Shown here in pieces: positions 1 through 9,733 of a stretch of DNA of 64,000 nucleotides. The stretch's first letter is position 1. Each line of letters starts with the position of its first letter. The translations under genes were made by a program, and so were the position numbers. This DNA is from Cercospora beticola (lineage: Eukaryota; Ascomycota; Dothideomycetes; Mycosphaerellales; Mycosphaerellaceae), in NCBI RefSeq assembly GCF_033473495.1, contig NC_088936.1, positions 3,596,001 to 3,660,000 of the forward strand, read 5' to 3'. Under the pieces are notes generated by a model. That model searched no databases, was not told where the DNA came from, and was given only the letters and a program-made list of their open reading frames with translations.

Positions 1-1670
1 CGGCAGTAGCCATGGAGAAGCCCGCACTGCTGCCCAGAGCAATAGTGTAACGAGGACCATTGCTCTTCGGCCACAGGTACGGCGTCCAAATGAAAGAGCT
101 GACCATGATAGTTGTCACCATGGAGACAGCGGCTGCCTTCTTCTCCTTGGTTTGGCCACAAACAGAGGCACACCAGCCCAGGATCAAAGAATTGACAGCA
201 TAGGTACCGATGGAGAAGATGATCATCGCAACGTACCGCCCGGCCACGCTGTTCGTTGCTACAGCCGCAACAAAGCCGGCCGTTGCAACGCACTTGGATA
301 CCGTGATGTGCCACGTGCGTTCGTTGAATCTGCCGGACATCCAGGAAACGAGAAGCGTGGAGAAACCGGCGATCAGATAAGGTGGGCAGACGAGAACGAG
401 AGTGATGGTCTGTCCATATCCGAGAGTCTCAACGACAGTAGGGAAGCTGGAAAAAAATCAGCGAAAGTCAATCCACACACGACAGCCAACTCACAAGTTC
501 TTGAAGCCGTTCGCGGCGAGATGCATATGAGCCATGATCGCGAACACCCAGACCATTGGGTCTTTGCAGGCCTGAGACAAGCCCTTCCAGACGCTGACTT
601 CGCCCTGGTTCTCAGTGGTGTCGAGCTCGATGCGGTTGTACGCAAGAAGTCGCTCCTCTTCGGTAAGCCATTTGGTGTTGCGTGAATAGTCTGGCAGAAT
701 CCACCATGCTGCGACACCGACAACTGCAGTGATGACACCTTGAAGGATCTTGATCAAGTCAGCTTTATGACTACCACATGTGATCCTTGAACAGCACTCA
801 CAAAGAGCCATTGCCAGCCAGTAATCCCCGCCAGGTCGTCCATTCCGTAGAATACACCAGCAGCGATAAGACCCGCAAATGCTGTCGCAGCAATATTGCC
901 AGTATACAGAATGGCAATTCGGGTCGCGATCTCCTTTCGAGTATAGAAGCAACCGATGATGTACACCGCTCCAGGATAGAATGGAGCCTCGGTCATCCCC
1001 AAGAAGAACCGGGTTAGGAGCAGTCCTGTGAATCCACTTGCTACTGCTGTCAAAGCAGATACGGCAGCCCAGATGACCTTGTTCAAGCACTGTCAGCAGT
1101 TGTTCCAGAGTCGTAAAGGAGATCCACGACCCATCATTATTGCCATATATTTGCGTGGACTCGTGCGCGTCAAGAACATGTTCGAGGGAACACCACCGAG
1201 GATGTAACCGACAAAAAGTATCGACACGCAAGTTTGGTATTCTGAAGACGGTCAGGTCAGGACTAGGAAGCGACTTAAGCGAACACCCACGAATAGAGCT
1301 GAGATTCAGATCTTCTTCAATCTTGTTGATACGAGCAAGTGCGATGGCTGTTCGAGATCAGTCGTTCCTCATTCACATGTCGCCCGGTATACTGACCATT
1401 TCTATCCAGATAGTTCAAGAAGTACATTGAGAAAAGCATTGGCTGTCCCGAACATTAACAAAGATACTTCTGAACGCTTGAGTACTTCCCAAGACGCACC
1501 ATAATCCATCGATCAAGCTTCTTCACCAGAGCAATTTCTCGCGGGTCCGTCTTCTCGTGGGCACCAGAATAATCAATCTTCTCCACAATAGGGACAGGTT
1601 TGACGAACTCATGGTGGACGTAATCGGCAGCAGGAGAAATAGGATCTTTGTGATCGTGGAAGGCACCCAT
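1..1670 (-). CDS. MFS transporter, anion:cation symporter (Dal5/allantoate permease-like) family, 3' end outside window
   Basis: Membrane transporter of the major facilitator superfamily, probably importing a small organic anion such as an allantoate-, nicotinate- or pantothenate-type substrate; the substrate cannot be read from the sequence. The start chosen is the ATG at 1670 (MGAFHDHKDP), followed by the family-typical stretch KKLDRWIM and, after an intron, YFLNYLDRN and then QTCVSILFVGYILGG. Later exons carry TRFFLGMTEAPFYPG, WQWLF/ILQGVITAVVGV and PDYSRNTKWLTEEE, all ACS-family hallmarks. I see at least six introns. The cleanest are 1443-1499, 1348-1396, 1242-1290, one near 733-787 with a GTGAGT donor and one near 452-497. 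The junction close to 1100-1150 is not resolved. The last part reads through the left edge in frame, so the C-terminal helices lie outside the window. Confidence 0.85.
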
Positions 1671-2803
1671 GATTGCGTTTGGCGACCTTCGAACAGGCAG
1701 AGATGAATATTCTCGACAGATCCAGCTGCACAACGGACTGCTCTATCGAGAGCTGAAACAGCGACATTCTCTCCGCATTATTGTATACCACCTGCCAAGG
1801 ACTCCCGAAGCGACTATCACCACCGCTCTCGAGGTGGCTGCAAAACCAAGCTGGACCGTATGCATTGGCATGCGAGACTAAGGCGCAGTGCCCATGGGGT
1901 GGTAACGGTGGTTGCACTTCATGCGCGCCACTACACAGGTACGACCCGGCCCCAGCTCGCTTCTCCTACGTTTCTGACCAGCACGGCGCATAGACGAAGA
2001 AGCAAAGCTCCATAGCGCATTGGTCTAAGAGAATGGCGCGATGGCTTCGCGCGTCTTGGAAAGCGAATATCTTTCGGATCCCTGTAAAAGCCATGCCATC
2101 TTCCAAGACTTTCGAACTGCGGAGAAGTGTGCAAGCGGCGCGAAGGCGAGGTTTTAAGCTGCGGTATCTACCATAAAAGCAACCTGACGAAGATGCGCCA
2201 CGGCCGTCAAATGCCTATTCGATACGTTGGTCAAGTGCTGGATTGGACGCAGCGCCTTTTAGTCTTGTCTTGTTGTGCTTAAAAGTTCTGCCTCTTCTTG
2301 CAGTGACTAGGCGTGGATAAACGGGGACTTGGCGAGGACTTGGTATGGCGAAATGCATCGTATTGCGGGTTGGTGATCCTTTACCTCAGCTCTGCTGTGG
2401 TACCCATTCTTGGAAGGGAAGAACACTAGAAGGTGTCTAGAAGTGCCACTGACAAACTCTCGGAAAGTTTCAGCAATTCTGTTGCACAAAAACGTCAGCT
2501 GCAGAAGACCGGCGGTCCAGATCCATCGATAGTGGTGGGAGCAGGAACCTCACGTGCTAGCAGCACAAAGCTACATGCGTATCGAATGGAGGCAACTTCG
2601 TGGAGACGATATCACGTAGTGAAAGTAGAGTTGAAGAAGTCAAAATCTGGGTATCACATTTGTGGTATGCACGACGTCTTGTATTCGTACGAGCTACCGA
2701 CGCCATTCGCCTTTGCATTGCTCCGAGCCCCATGCCGACCCATGTCGTCAGGCCCCATACGTAACGCCGTCAAATACTTTTTACTCGTCAAGAAGACACG
2801 AAC
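1671..2803. other. Intergenic, no gene seen
   Basis: This stretch lies between the start of the MFS transporter and the 3' end of the L7 gene. It must hold the transporter promoter and the L7 3' UTR. Short open frames on both strands show no family resemblance. Confidence 0.5.
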
Positions 2804-4135
2804 CTAGTTCATCTGGCGGATGAGCTGGTTGATGTACTCCTCGCGGTTACCAAGGTCACCACCCTCGATGAAGTGGCGGAACTTGCGCTTGTGGAAGCCA
2901 CCAGTTGGGTTGGAGAGCTTGAATGGCCAGAGGAAGTTGGAGGCCTGCTTGAAGTTTGGTCCGACCTGGTAGATCTCGTGGATCAGGTCCTCCATGCAGA
3001 CGATGCCGTACTTGCCGAGGTGCTCCTCGATGATGGAGTTGTCGGTAAGAGGGATGCGGTGCTTCTGGGAAGTCTTGGCGTATCCGCGCTTGTAGATGAG
3101 CTCACGGACGGACTTGAGGTTGGGGTAACCGTAGGCAACGAATGGCTCGACGATCTTGAGCATCTCAGAGGTAGCCTTGGTCAGGCGGATGAAGACACCA
3201 TTGTTGATCTGGAGGAGACGCAGGAGCTGGAGGGTCTTGCGCTTCTTTGGGTCGATCTTGTTGATACCCTTGATGCGGACGACGAAGACGAGCTTTGGCT
3301 CGGCTGGGACGTAGTAGGAGCCCTCAGACTTGGCGACACGGGTGAGGCGGATCTTCTCGCGCTCTTGGTCGCGGTACTCCTTGACGTAGGACTCGGCGCG
3401 CTTGAAGATCTGGGCACGCTTCTCCTTGTTCTCCTGTGGATGCACTGTCAGCGAGTTGTTCTCGAAAAGCCCGCTGAATCGACGTGAGTGCGATTGTTGT
3501 CACGATCAGTCCCGAAAGATGGTTAACTAAGAAGACAACATCGCCCGAAAGCTAGTCTCTTGGGTTGGATATTCCTTCATCATTGTGCACTGGGCGGGGT
3601 GTCGGGGACGACCAACCTTCTTGCGAGCCTCACGCTGCTCAGCCTTCTCGGCGCGCTCCTTCTCCTGGCTCTTGCGCTTCTTGAGGAGGGTCTCTGGCAC
3701 CAGGATCTGGTCCTTGGTAGCGACCGAACTGTAGCAGAAAAGTCAGTCGGCCGCGCGGCATTGTGATGCTCTGAGCGAAGAATTGCGGCACAGTGATCTG
3801 CTGGCTCTCATGCATTCTCCGCTGAGCACTCTTGGACAGAGTGTTTTTAATCAGTGCGACAAATCGCAGCTGACAAGACCTCGCGAGGCGAGAGCGCCGG
3901 CTCTTTCGAGCGGCAATGACAGGAGTTTCCTCGCTGTCGTCCACCTCACATTCTGACGAGCCACGGTGTGACTACGCGCAGGATTGAGGCGGCATTGGAG
4001 TATGTTGTTGCTGCTGTGCGTGCATTTCTGCAACGGCATGCGAGCAAATCTTTTCGAGCGGCGGCGGACCGGCTGTGCTGCAATTCTCCCGGCTCAAGTG
4101 TAGACGTACGTCTTGACCTGCTTGGTTGGGGCCAT
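2804..4135 (-). CDS. RPL7: 60S ribosomal protein L7 (uL30)
   Basis: Structural component of the large ribosomal subunit. Exons are 4110-4135 (MAPTKQVKT), 3617-3728 and 2804-3433; the sum is 768 nt, giving a 255-residue protein against about 244-250 in other fungi. The lysine/arginine-rich N-terminal helix ([20 protein letters not shown]) is followed by the uL30 core with [31 protein letters not shown] and [11 protein letters not shown]. The C-terminal eukaryotic extension ends with [26 protein letters not shown], broken here only by a TAG at 2804. The first intron is long for this window (3729-4109) and the second (3434-3616) contains a C/D snoRNA. The start is set by the conserved MAPTK peptide. 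The phases of all three exons agree. The next gene, SNF8, is divergent about 230 bp away. Confidence 0.97.
3501..3587 (-). ncRNA. C/D-box snoRNA inside RPL7 intron 2, snR39/snR39B-like guide
   Basis: Read on the minus strand, the intron holds a perfect C box ATGATGA (3577-3583) and a D box CTGA (3506-3509). A short closing stem CAC/GTG flanks them (3585-3587 with 3501-3503). Directly upstream of the D box is a 13-nt guide, ACCATCTTTCGGG (3511-3523), with one spacer base. It is complementary to the CCCGAAAGATGGT segment that I recall from eukaryotic large-subunit rRNA. By the D+5 rule the guided base is the G of CCCG. From memory this is the site methylated by yeast snR39B (G805); the neighbouring A807 is the target of snR39 and snR59, which sit in yeast RPL7 introns. 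Size (about 80-87 nt) and host gene both fit. Confidence 0.8.
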
Positions 4136-4365
4136 TGTGAATGATCGCGGTCCTGGGTGATGAAGGAGAGGCGGTCGTTTGGCGTTGTGCGGTGCAGAAC
4201 AGAATTCAGGATGGAAGCTGCACCTCGAATTTGTGTGGTGCTTCGGATCGGCGAGTGTGGTGTCCGAGCGTCACTTGGCGTTGATGCCTTGCTGCCTGAC
4301 AGTACTTGACCTCATCGACGCGTGAAGCCTCACCACTTCTCAGCCAAGTGCAACAACATGTGAGG

Positions 4366-5151
4366 ATGGCATCCAACAGGCGCGGCGTCGGGCTCAGCGC
4401 CTTCTCCAACGCTGCCATCTCATCAGACAAATATGCTGCTCATGGTGCATCGCTCAAGTCTTCCCACGCCGATGCTCTCGCCAACCAGTTGGCAGTCTTT
4501 CAGGCGGCTCTCCACAACTTCTCTCTCACGCATGCCAAAGACATCCGCAGCAATCCAACCTTTCGTGCGGAATTCGCACGCATGTGTCATGCCATTGGTG
4601 TGGATCCTCTAGCTGGCAGCAATATCAAAGCCGCCAAGGATGCAGGCGGAAAAGGTGGGAGTGTATGGGCGAAGATGTTGGGCACGAGCGTCAACGATTT
4701 CTACTTTGAACTGGGCGTTCGTCTTGTCGAAGTCTGCCGAGAGACCCGAGCAGAGAATGGCGGCATGATTGCCTTTGCTGAGGCAAGGAAGAGGATCGCT
4801 GCTGGCCGAGGCTTGGTTGGTGGCGGCATGGACGTCACTGACGATGATATTCAGAGAGCCTTGGAAAGTCTGGAGCCGCTGGGCGGCCAATTCAAAGTCT
4901 TGACGCTTGGAAATACCAAGTACATTCGAAGTGTACCAAAGGAGTTGAATCGCGACCAGGCAAAAGTCCTGGAAGTCATCCAAATCATGGGCTTCATCAC
5001 TGTATCCATGCTGCAAGCTAATCTGGAGTGGGAGCGAGCTAGAGCTGTTGCAGTCATCGACGATCTTGTTGCAGATGGTATCGTGTGGGTCGATGACCAA
5101 GCCGACGAAGTCGAGTACTGGAGTCCGGCATCCATGCACGAAGGAGGTTGA
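4366..5151 (+). CDS. SNF8: ESCRT-II subunit Snf8/Vps22
   Basis: Core subunit of the ESCRT-II complex, which sorts ubiquitinated membrane proteins into multivesicular endosomes. The 261-residue protein is close to the usual family length (about 230-260). It starts with the family-typical MASNRRGVGLSAF, then a helical hairpin (residues about 25-70), then two winged-helix domains. Diagnostic stretches are FRAEFARMCHAIGVDPLA, FYFELGVRLVEVCRETRAENGGMI and VPKELNRDQAKVLEVIQIMG. An in-frame ATG 60 bp upstream (4306) would add an unconserved 20-residue leader; I prefer 4366 because the conserved N terminus begins there. There is no intron. The gene is divergent from RPL7. Confidence 0.93.
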   Translation: MASNRRGVGLSAFSNAAISSDKYAAHGASLKSSHADALANQLAVFQAALHNFSLTHAKDIRSNPTFRAEFARMCHAIGVDPLAGSNIKAAKDAGGKGGSVWAKMLGTSVNDFYFELGVRLVEVCRETRAENGGMIAFAEARKRIAAGRGLVGGGMDVTDDDIQRALESLEPLGGQFKVLTLGNTKYIRSVPKELNRDQAKVLEVIQIMGFITVSMLQANLEWERARAVAVIDDLVADGIVWVDDQADEVEYWSPASMHEGG

Positions 5152-5762
5152 ACGTCTTCCGACAATTGAGCAGACCACCTGCCTGCCATTGGTGTCCATT
5201 TCACGACAGCAAATGTACCCTTGTTCATCGCAGAAACGTCGTAAGGTTGTTGTGGCATGGCGCTGCGTGGAGACTGGATTGGCAAGGGAAGCAGAGACTC
5301 ACTGCAGAATCCCACGGTACCATAACAGTTTTACGGGAGCTTTCCGGGTCGAAGTTCGAGATTCCAGCTCCAGCGGCCAAACACAATATATCAAGATGTG
5401 CATGATGGTGTTCACACATCTTGATACCGTAAATGCCTTGACGAACATGATGAGAATGCACCAATTGCACCCGGAGAACTCCAACCTGCTGTACATCGCG
5501 CTGAGCAGCAGCTATTGCTGGGTTCTTCGGCACGACTGGCGTTCGCAAGTGGCGATAGTAATACAAACTTCCTTAGTCTACGCTATGTGACTGAGAACAC
5601 TGGTTTGACTCCTATATGTATTATGTCACGTGCGACCGCGCTTTTTACTAGCGACGCCAAGCCTTTACTCTACTCTACTCCGCTTCGTGCTCTGCTCTGC
5701 GGCTCCCTGTCAACAACTTTCAAAATATCACAACGTTCGTTTTGCGCGTGTTACTTGCCAGG

Positions 5763-6554
5763 ATGGCGGCGGCATCACGCGTTCTCACTCCTGCCGAGTG
5801 GGCTTCAGCGACTACGTTGCCGCCCGAAGAAATACCCAATGTATTCAAAATCGATGAAGTCACAGTCGCGAAAACTGGACTTGACGAAGCCCGCGCCAAA
5901 TCAGAAGTTGCTGCCATGGAATTTGCTCGAAGCAGAACTTCCATGCCCATTCCTAAAGTCTACAATTGCTACCTTGTGGAAGACACGCAAAAGTGGTGCA
6001 TACTAATGGAATATGTTGACGGCACGAACCTGACGCAGGCATGGGAAGAAGCCAGCGACGAGTGCAAAACTCAAATTGTCCACCAACTGAGAGGATTCTT
6101 GGAAGAATTACGCAGCGTCAAAGGGGAATTTATAGGATCTGTCGATAGGACTTTCTGCCGCGACCAATTTTTCGAAGACCAGGACGATACATTTGGCCCG
6201 TTCGCGACCGAAGCAGAATTTCACAATGCACTGATCTCTGTTATGAGAAGCGTGCAGAGCAATGCCTGGGTAGAAATGGTAGTGGGCTTTGTGGAATCAT
6301 TGCCAACGCACGATATCGTACTCACACATTCGGATTTTCACCCGCGAAATATTATCGTTCGAGATGATAAGGTGGTGGCCATTCTCGATTGGGAGCTCGC
6401 GGGTTTCTATCCCGCGTACTGGGAATATGTCAAGGCCAACTACCTTCCAAACTGGGATGATGTCTGGGTCAAGGAACGTGTAACAGATCGAATTCTAGAA
6501 CGTTACCCTGTAGAGCATGCGATACATATCCACGCCAGTCGGATTGTCTGGTAA
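5763..6554 (+). CDS. Aminoglycoside-phosphotransferase-like (APH/ChoK fold) small kinase
   Basis: Kinase-fold enzyme of the APH family that is widespread in filamentous fungi; the substrate is unknown. The phosphate-transfer core is visible: a Brenner-type loop THSDFHPRNIIV (catalytic Asp in SDFH, Asn in RNII) followed by the metal-binding ILDWELAGFYPAYWEYVKA. The N lobe is short, with VAKTG and an EYVDGTNL hinge. The 263-residue protein is typical of the single-domain fungal members. The ATG at 5742, in frame 21 bp upstream, is an equally possible start; 5763 (MAAASRVLTPAEW) has the better context. No intron is needed. It is followed convergently by the thioesterase-like gene. Confidence 0.85.
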   Translation: MAAASRVLTPAEWASATTLPPEEIPNVFKIDEVTVAKTGLDEARAKSEVAAMEFARSRTSMPIPKVYNCYLVEDTQKWCILMEYVDGTNLTQAWEEASDECKTQIVHQLRGFLEELRSVKGEFIGSVDRTFCRDQFFEDQDDTFGPFATEAEFHNALISVMRSVQSNAWVEMVVGFVESLPTHDIVLTHSDFHPRNIIVRDDKVVAILDWELAGFYPAYWEYVKANYLPNWDDVWVKERVTDRILERYPVEHAIHIHASRIVW

Positions 6555-6719
6555 TGGCGACCTTTTGGGCCCCTCACTTCCTGGCGTTTCAGCCACAACG
6601 CTACCTCGCGACTCTGTCGAATGAACGAAGGCGCGGTCTCAACGACATGCGAGCTACCATTCCAGAGAACTGAGCACGATGATGGACCCTATAAGCTGAC
6701 CAGCACGATACCCATCTCA

Positions 6720-7730
6720 TTACCGTGTCGCAAGGCATGCTCGCAGGAACCGTGCGATATCATCGATCTCATCGGGAACTTTGTACCAGTGGCCCTCATC
6801 GTATTCTCTCCACGTTACTTGTAGCCCAAGCGACTGGAGACACTCAGCAGCTTTGGCGCCTTTAGCCATCTTCACCTTTTCATCAGATTTCCCATGCCCG
6901 AGGAAGATTGGCGTCCGCGTCCAAGGCAGCTTTGATCCTTGGGCAGGCTGCGGCAGATCCATATTGTCGCGGATCAGACCACAGACCTTAACTACCGAAG
7001 TTTGCGGCTCCTTGCGTTCATGTTCGCGGCCCCAGATGTCATCTTCAGATCCTGCATCGTCATCAGAAGTAGCGAAAGGATCGTCGTCGCCATCTTCGTC
7101 CAGGTCTGCAGCTGATTCGTCTACACTCGTCTGGCCTCGATTGAGAACATCGGCAATAGTATCTGCATACGGCAGCCAGCCACTCATGCCTACAAAGCCC
7201 GCGAGCTGGGACGAAGTATCGATATCATCACTATCGAGACTCAAGAGCACGTGTAAGCTCATGGCGCATCCTTGGCTCAAGCCGCCAATCACTACATTTG
7301 AGGTTCCCACCAACTCGATTTCGGCATCCAAAATGTTTTTGATGAAGGCCCTTGATTCTCTCAGCCCTTCGAGTTGCCATTCTTCCTGCTCCTTGGTCAT
7401 TCCGGCAATCAAGTGATCTTGTTCGTCAATAGGTACGCTGTCGAACCATTGATTTATGGTGGCGCGGTTGTACCATTTCGCACGGCGTTTCTTTGCAGTC
7501 GGGAAGATGAATTTCGCATTCGGAAAATACTGCCTGAGAGTGTTTGCTGCTTGACCATCTTCGATGATGGATTCCGAGTCCAATGTCATACGGCTGTTGA
7601 GTAGTTCTGTTCCAAAGTGTTCGCCATTGCTACCACGGCCGTGGAGGAGAATGAAACTGTGCTTGTGATCTGCCAGGGAATCCACGACAAACGGTTCTGG
7701 ATATGATCGTGTCTTTTTCTTGTCGCTCAT
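6720..7730 (-). CDS. Acyl-protein thioesterase / carboxylesterase-like alpha/beta hydrolase
   Basis: Serine hydrolase of the APT1/LYPLA family (Abhydrolase_2), expected to cleave acyl-thioester or carboxyl-ester bonds in the cytosol. The 336-residue protein has the family start FILLHGRGSNGEHFG (residues 26-40). The nucleophile motif is GLSQG, with Ser at about 152. The acid is in FLGHGKSDEKV and the base in DEGHWY, so the triad is complete. It is longer than classical APT1 (about 230 residues): a very acidic insertion (DLDEDGDDDPFATSDDDAGSEDD) lies between the nucleophile and the acid. The start at 7730 (MSDKKKTRSYPEPFVV) fits the conserved block. The open frame extends upstream to 8042, but that part is unconserved and probably 5' UTR. 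Confidence 0.88.
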   Translation of the reverse strand: MSDKKKTRSYPEPFVVDSLADHKHSFILLHGRGSNGEHFGTELLNSRMTLDSESIIEDGQAANTLRQYFPNAKFIFPTAKKRRAKWYNRATINQWFDSVPIDEQDHLIAGMTKEQEEWQLEGLRESRAFIKNILDAEIELVGTSNVVIGGLSQGCAMSLHVLLSLDSDDIDTSSQLAGFVGMSGWLPYADTIADVLNRGQTSVDESAADLDEDGDDDPFATSDDDAGSEDDIWGREHERKEPQTSVVKVCGLIRDNMDLPQPAQGSKLPWTRTPIFLGHGKSDEKVKMAKGAKAAECLQSLGLQVTWREYDEGHWYKVPDEIDDIARFLRACLATR

Positions 7731-8606
7731 CTTCGCGATTTGTGGAATAGCGATCAAAAGCTGTATCCACAAAACAGTGCGATGGTGTATAGAGGCAAGA
7801 GGTTGGAAGGTTATTGTGCAAGGCCCGAATGCACGATGCCGCACCAACGTGGCTTTCGAATCAGAACTGAGAATAGCCGCCGATGTGGGCACCTCACTTG
7901 CTCCTGGTCTTGGTCCAGTTGAAGATTGATGGCCACATAGCGTGCAACCTGCTTGGGCGCTTTCGTCTTCCAGAGCATTTTTTAGCAACGACAACTTGGA
8001 CCTCTCTGCCCGCTTGGCGCCAAGCTGAGGTCGTTGCTTCACTTTGCCGTCTCAAGCATGTCCTTGCATTTGACCAGTAATGTTATTGGCGCATGCGTTT
8101 GCAACATGTCTAAACGAATGAATAGATGTCGGAACACGACCTGACTTAGCCGCATGAAAGACGAACTCCTGGCGAGACGTTTGGCGCTGGCTTTGTGCAA
8201 GTCAGCGGCACAGCCTGCTATGCCGAATGATCCGTGGAGGGCGGCTGTTTGTGACGACCCGTGCTCAGCGTCAGTGAGGACTAGTCGATCAATGTACATG
8301 TCTACGCCGCTTTGTTGCATCCAAACGTCTATGAATACACTGACAGAAGCGCCAGCCGCCTGTCTCTCCCTAGCAATGAGCGCTGTCCGCTGCGTGAATG
8401 AAGGTCTTTCTGCTCCTGCTCGGAGTCATCGCCGCTCGGCATAGCATGTTCTTAGAGCTGTATAAAAGACGTGCCAGTCTCCGATGGTAAGAGGCATGTT
8501 CAAGCTGGTCTTGCTCAATCCCTTTCCAATATCGACTTTCGTCCTCGCATATCACAAAAACTGTTCTCGACACCACCGTATCATCTACACAACATATTCC
8601 TAGAAC
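7731..8606. other. Intergenic / promoter region
   Basis: Divergent spacer between the thioesterase-like gene and the small unknown gene at 8607. It contains a TATA box (8461-8468) serving the right-hand gene. No other gene is supported. Confidence 0.5.
8461..8468 (+). promoter_or_regulatory. TATA box upstream of the 8607 gene
   Basis: A perfect TATAAAAG lies 139 bp before the ATG at 8607, a plausible core promoter distance for a filamentous fungus with a moderate 5' UTR. Confidence 0.5.
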
Positions 8607-9089
8607 ATGTCCCTAGACATCTACGTCGGCAAATGTGTCCGCCGTGAAGCCAACCATACACAACACTGGATTCTCATCTTGGCTAAACCAGGAGAAGATA
8701 AATGCACTTGGTACCACGTCCGAGGAGGACATCAAGTCGACCCACCAGAGCAATACCACCTTGACATCGAAGACGGCAAGAGACTGGCCAGTCGAGGCAT
8801 CCAACAAAGGATCAAAGTCGGGAGTATCAAAGAGTCCGACAGAAACAAAGTCAAAGCTGCTTGTCAAAGTGTCCCATTGCAACGCTGCCAAACCCATACA
8901 GTGGCAGTCCTGGCGAAATTGGAAGCGAAAGGTCTCGTCCAAGCGGGAATTGCTGCGCAGTTCAACACACAGGTCGAACCGCAGAAGGTTGCTGGATCCA
9001 AGTCGAGCAGCTCAAAATCGGGAACAGTCAAATCAGGCGGGTCCATGTCAAGCGGGACCAAAGCGAGCGGGTCGTCCAGGCGCTCCTAA
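8607..9089 (+). CDS. Uncharacterised small protein with Ser/Lys/Gly-rich tail
   Basis: 160 residues, intronless. The first 120 residues form a compact unit: a HWILILA strand, WYHVRGGHQVDPPEQYHLDIED, then CQSVPLQRCQTHTVAVLAKLEAKGLV. This layout (His-Trp strand, WYH[VI]xGG, CQxWxVxVLxxLExxGLV) recurs in many short fungal proteins of unknown function; I think it belongs to one of the fungal DUF families such as DUF6914, but cannot verify that here. The tail (about residues 128-160) is almost pure Ser, Gly, Lys and Thr and looks disordered. No signal peptide. A good TATA box precedes it. Confidence 0.75.
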   Translation: MSLDIYVGKCVRREANHTQHWILILAKPGEDKCTWYHVRGGHQVDPPEQYHLDIEDGKRLASRGIQQRIKVGSIKESDRNKVKAACQSVPLQRCQTHTVAVLAKLEAKGLVQAGIAAQFNTQVEPQKVAGSKSSSSKSGTVKSGGSMSSGTKASGSSRRS

Positions 9090-9733
9090 GCGCTTTCCTC
9101 GGCAAGGCTTTGGACACCATGTGTTACTGTGCAGTATCCGTGCTGGTACATGTTCCATCGGTACTATGTCGGTCGCTCGAGGTTTCGATCAGGAGATTTG
9201 GCATGTCAATCAAGGTTCCTGAATGTATGGTCATGTGTATGTAGCTATGTGCAGAGTGTACCGCAGCCATGATTGATGATGAGTATCGCGAGGACCGTGG
9301 CCTGGTTGTGACTTCCATGTCGGCAGCATATATGACTTTGAGCGCATCTTCCTGACCGTCAAATCGCCGGTAGTAAGCTTGGTGTCAAAAAATTATCGGG
9401 GACGTACGGCAGAGGTGAGGTGCGACGATCGGAGGTCTTCATGTAAGCCATTGGCCATCGTAATGTGAGCGAATCCGGAGCGTGGCTAGCAGGCCTCAAC
9501 GCGGCCAGCCACCAAGAAAAATCTGTCAAATATCAGCAGCATATGCGCAAAGTCCAAAATTGCTTCCCAGACTTGTCTCAAAAGATCTCATCTGGTATCT
9601 CAGATATGCAATGATATTTGACACACAACGTACAGTACGCCAGCGCGATGAAAGACCCTAGACGCAAGAAACAAGCGGGTATTTACTGCGAACCCGGCCA
9701 TTGTCGCCCCTCCTGAAACCCGTCCACATCCAT
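9090..9733. other. Intergenic, no gene seen
   Basis: Convergent spacer between the small unknown gene and the 3' end of the succinyl-CoA ligase beta gene. Nothing recognisable is present. Confidence 0.5.

Noticed and set aside
2873..3487. 204-codon open frame antisense to the L7 gene
   Set aside because: Leu/Val/Asp-rich mirror of a highly biased ribosomal-protein gene; a codon-bias shadow.
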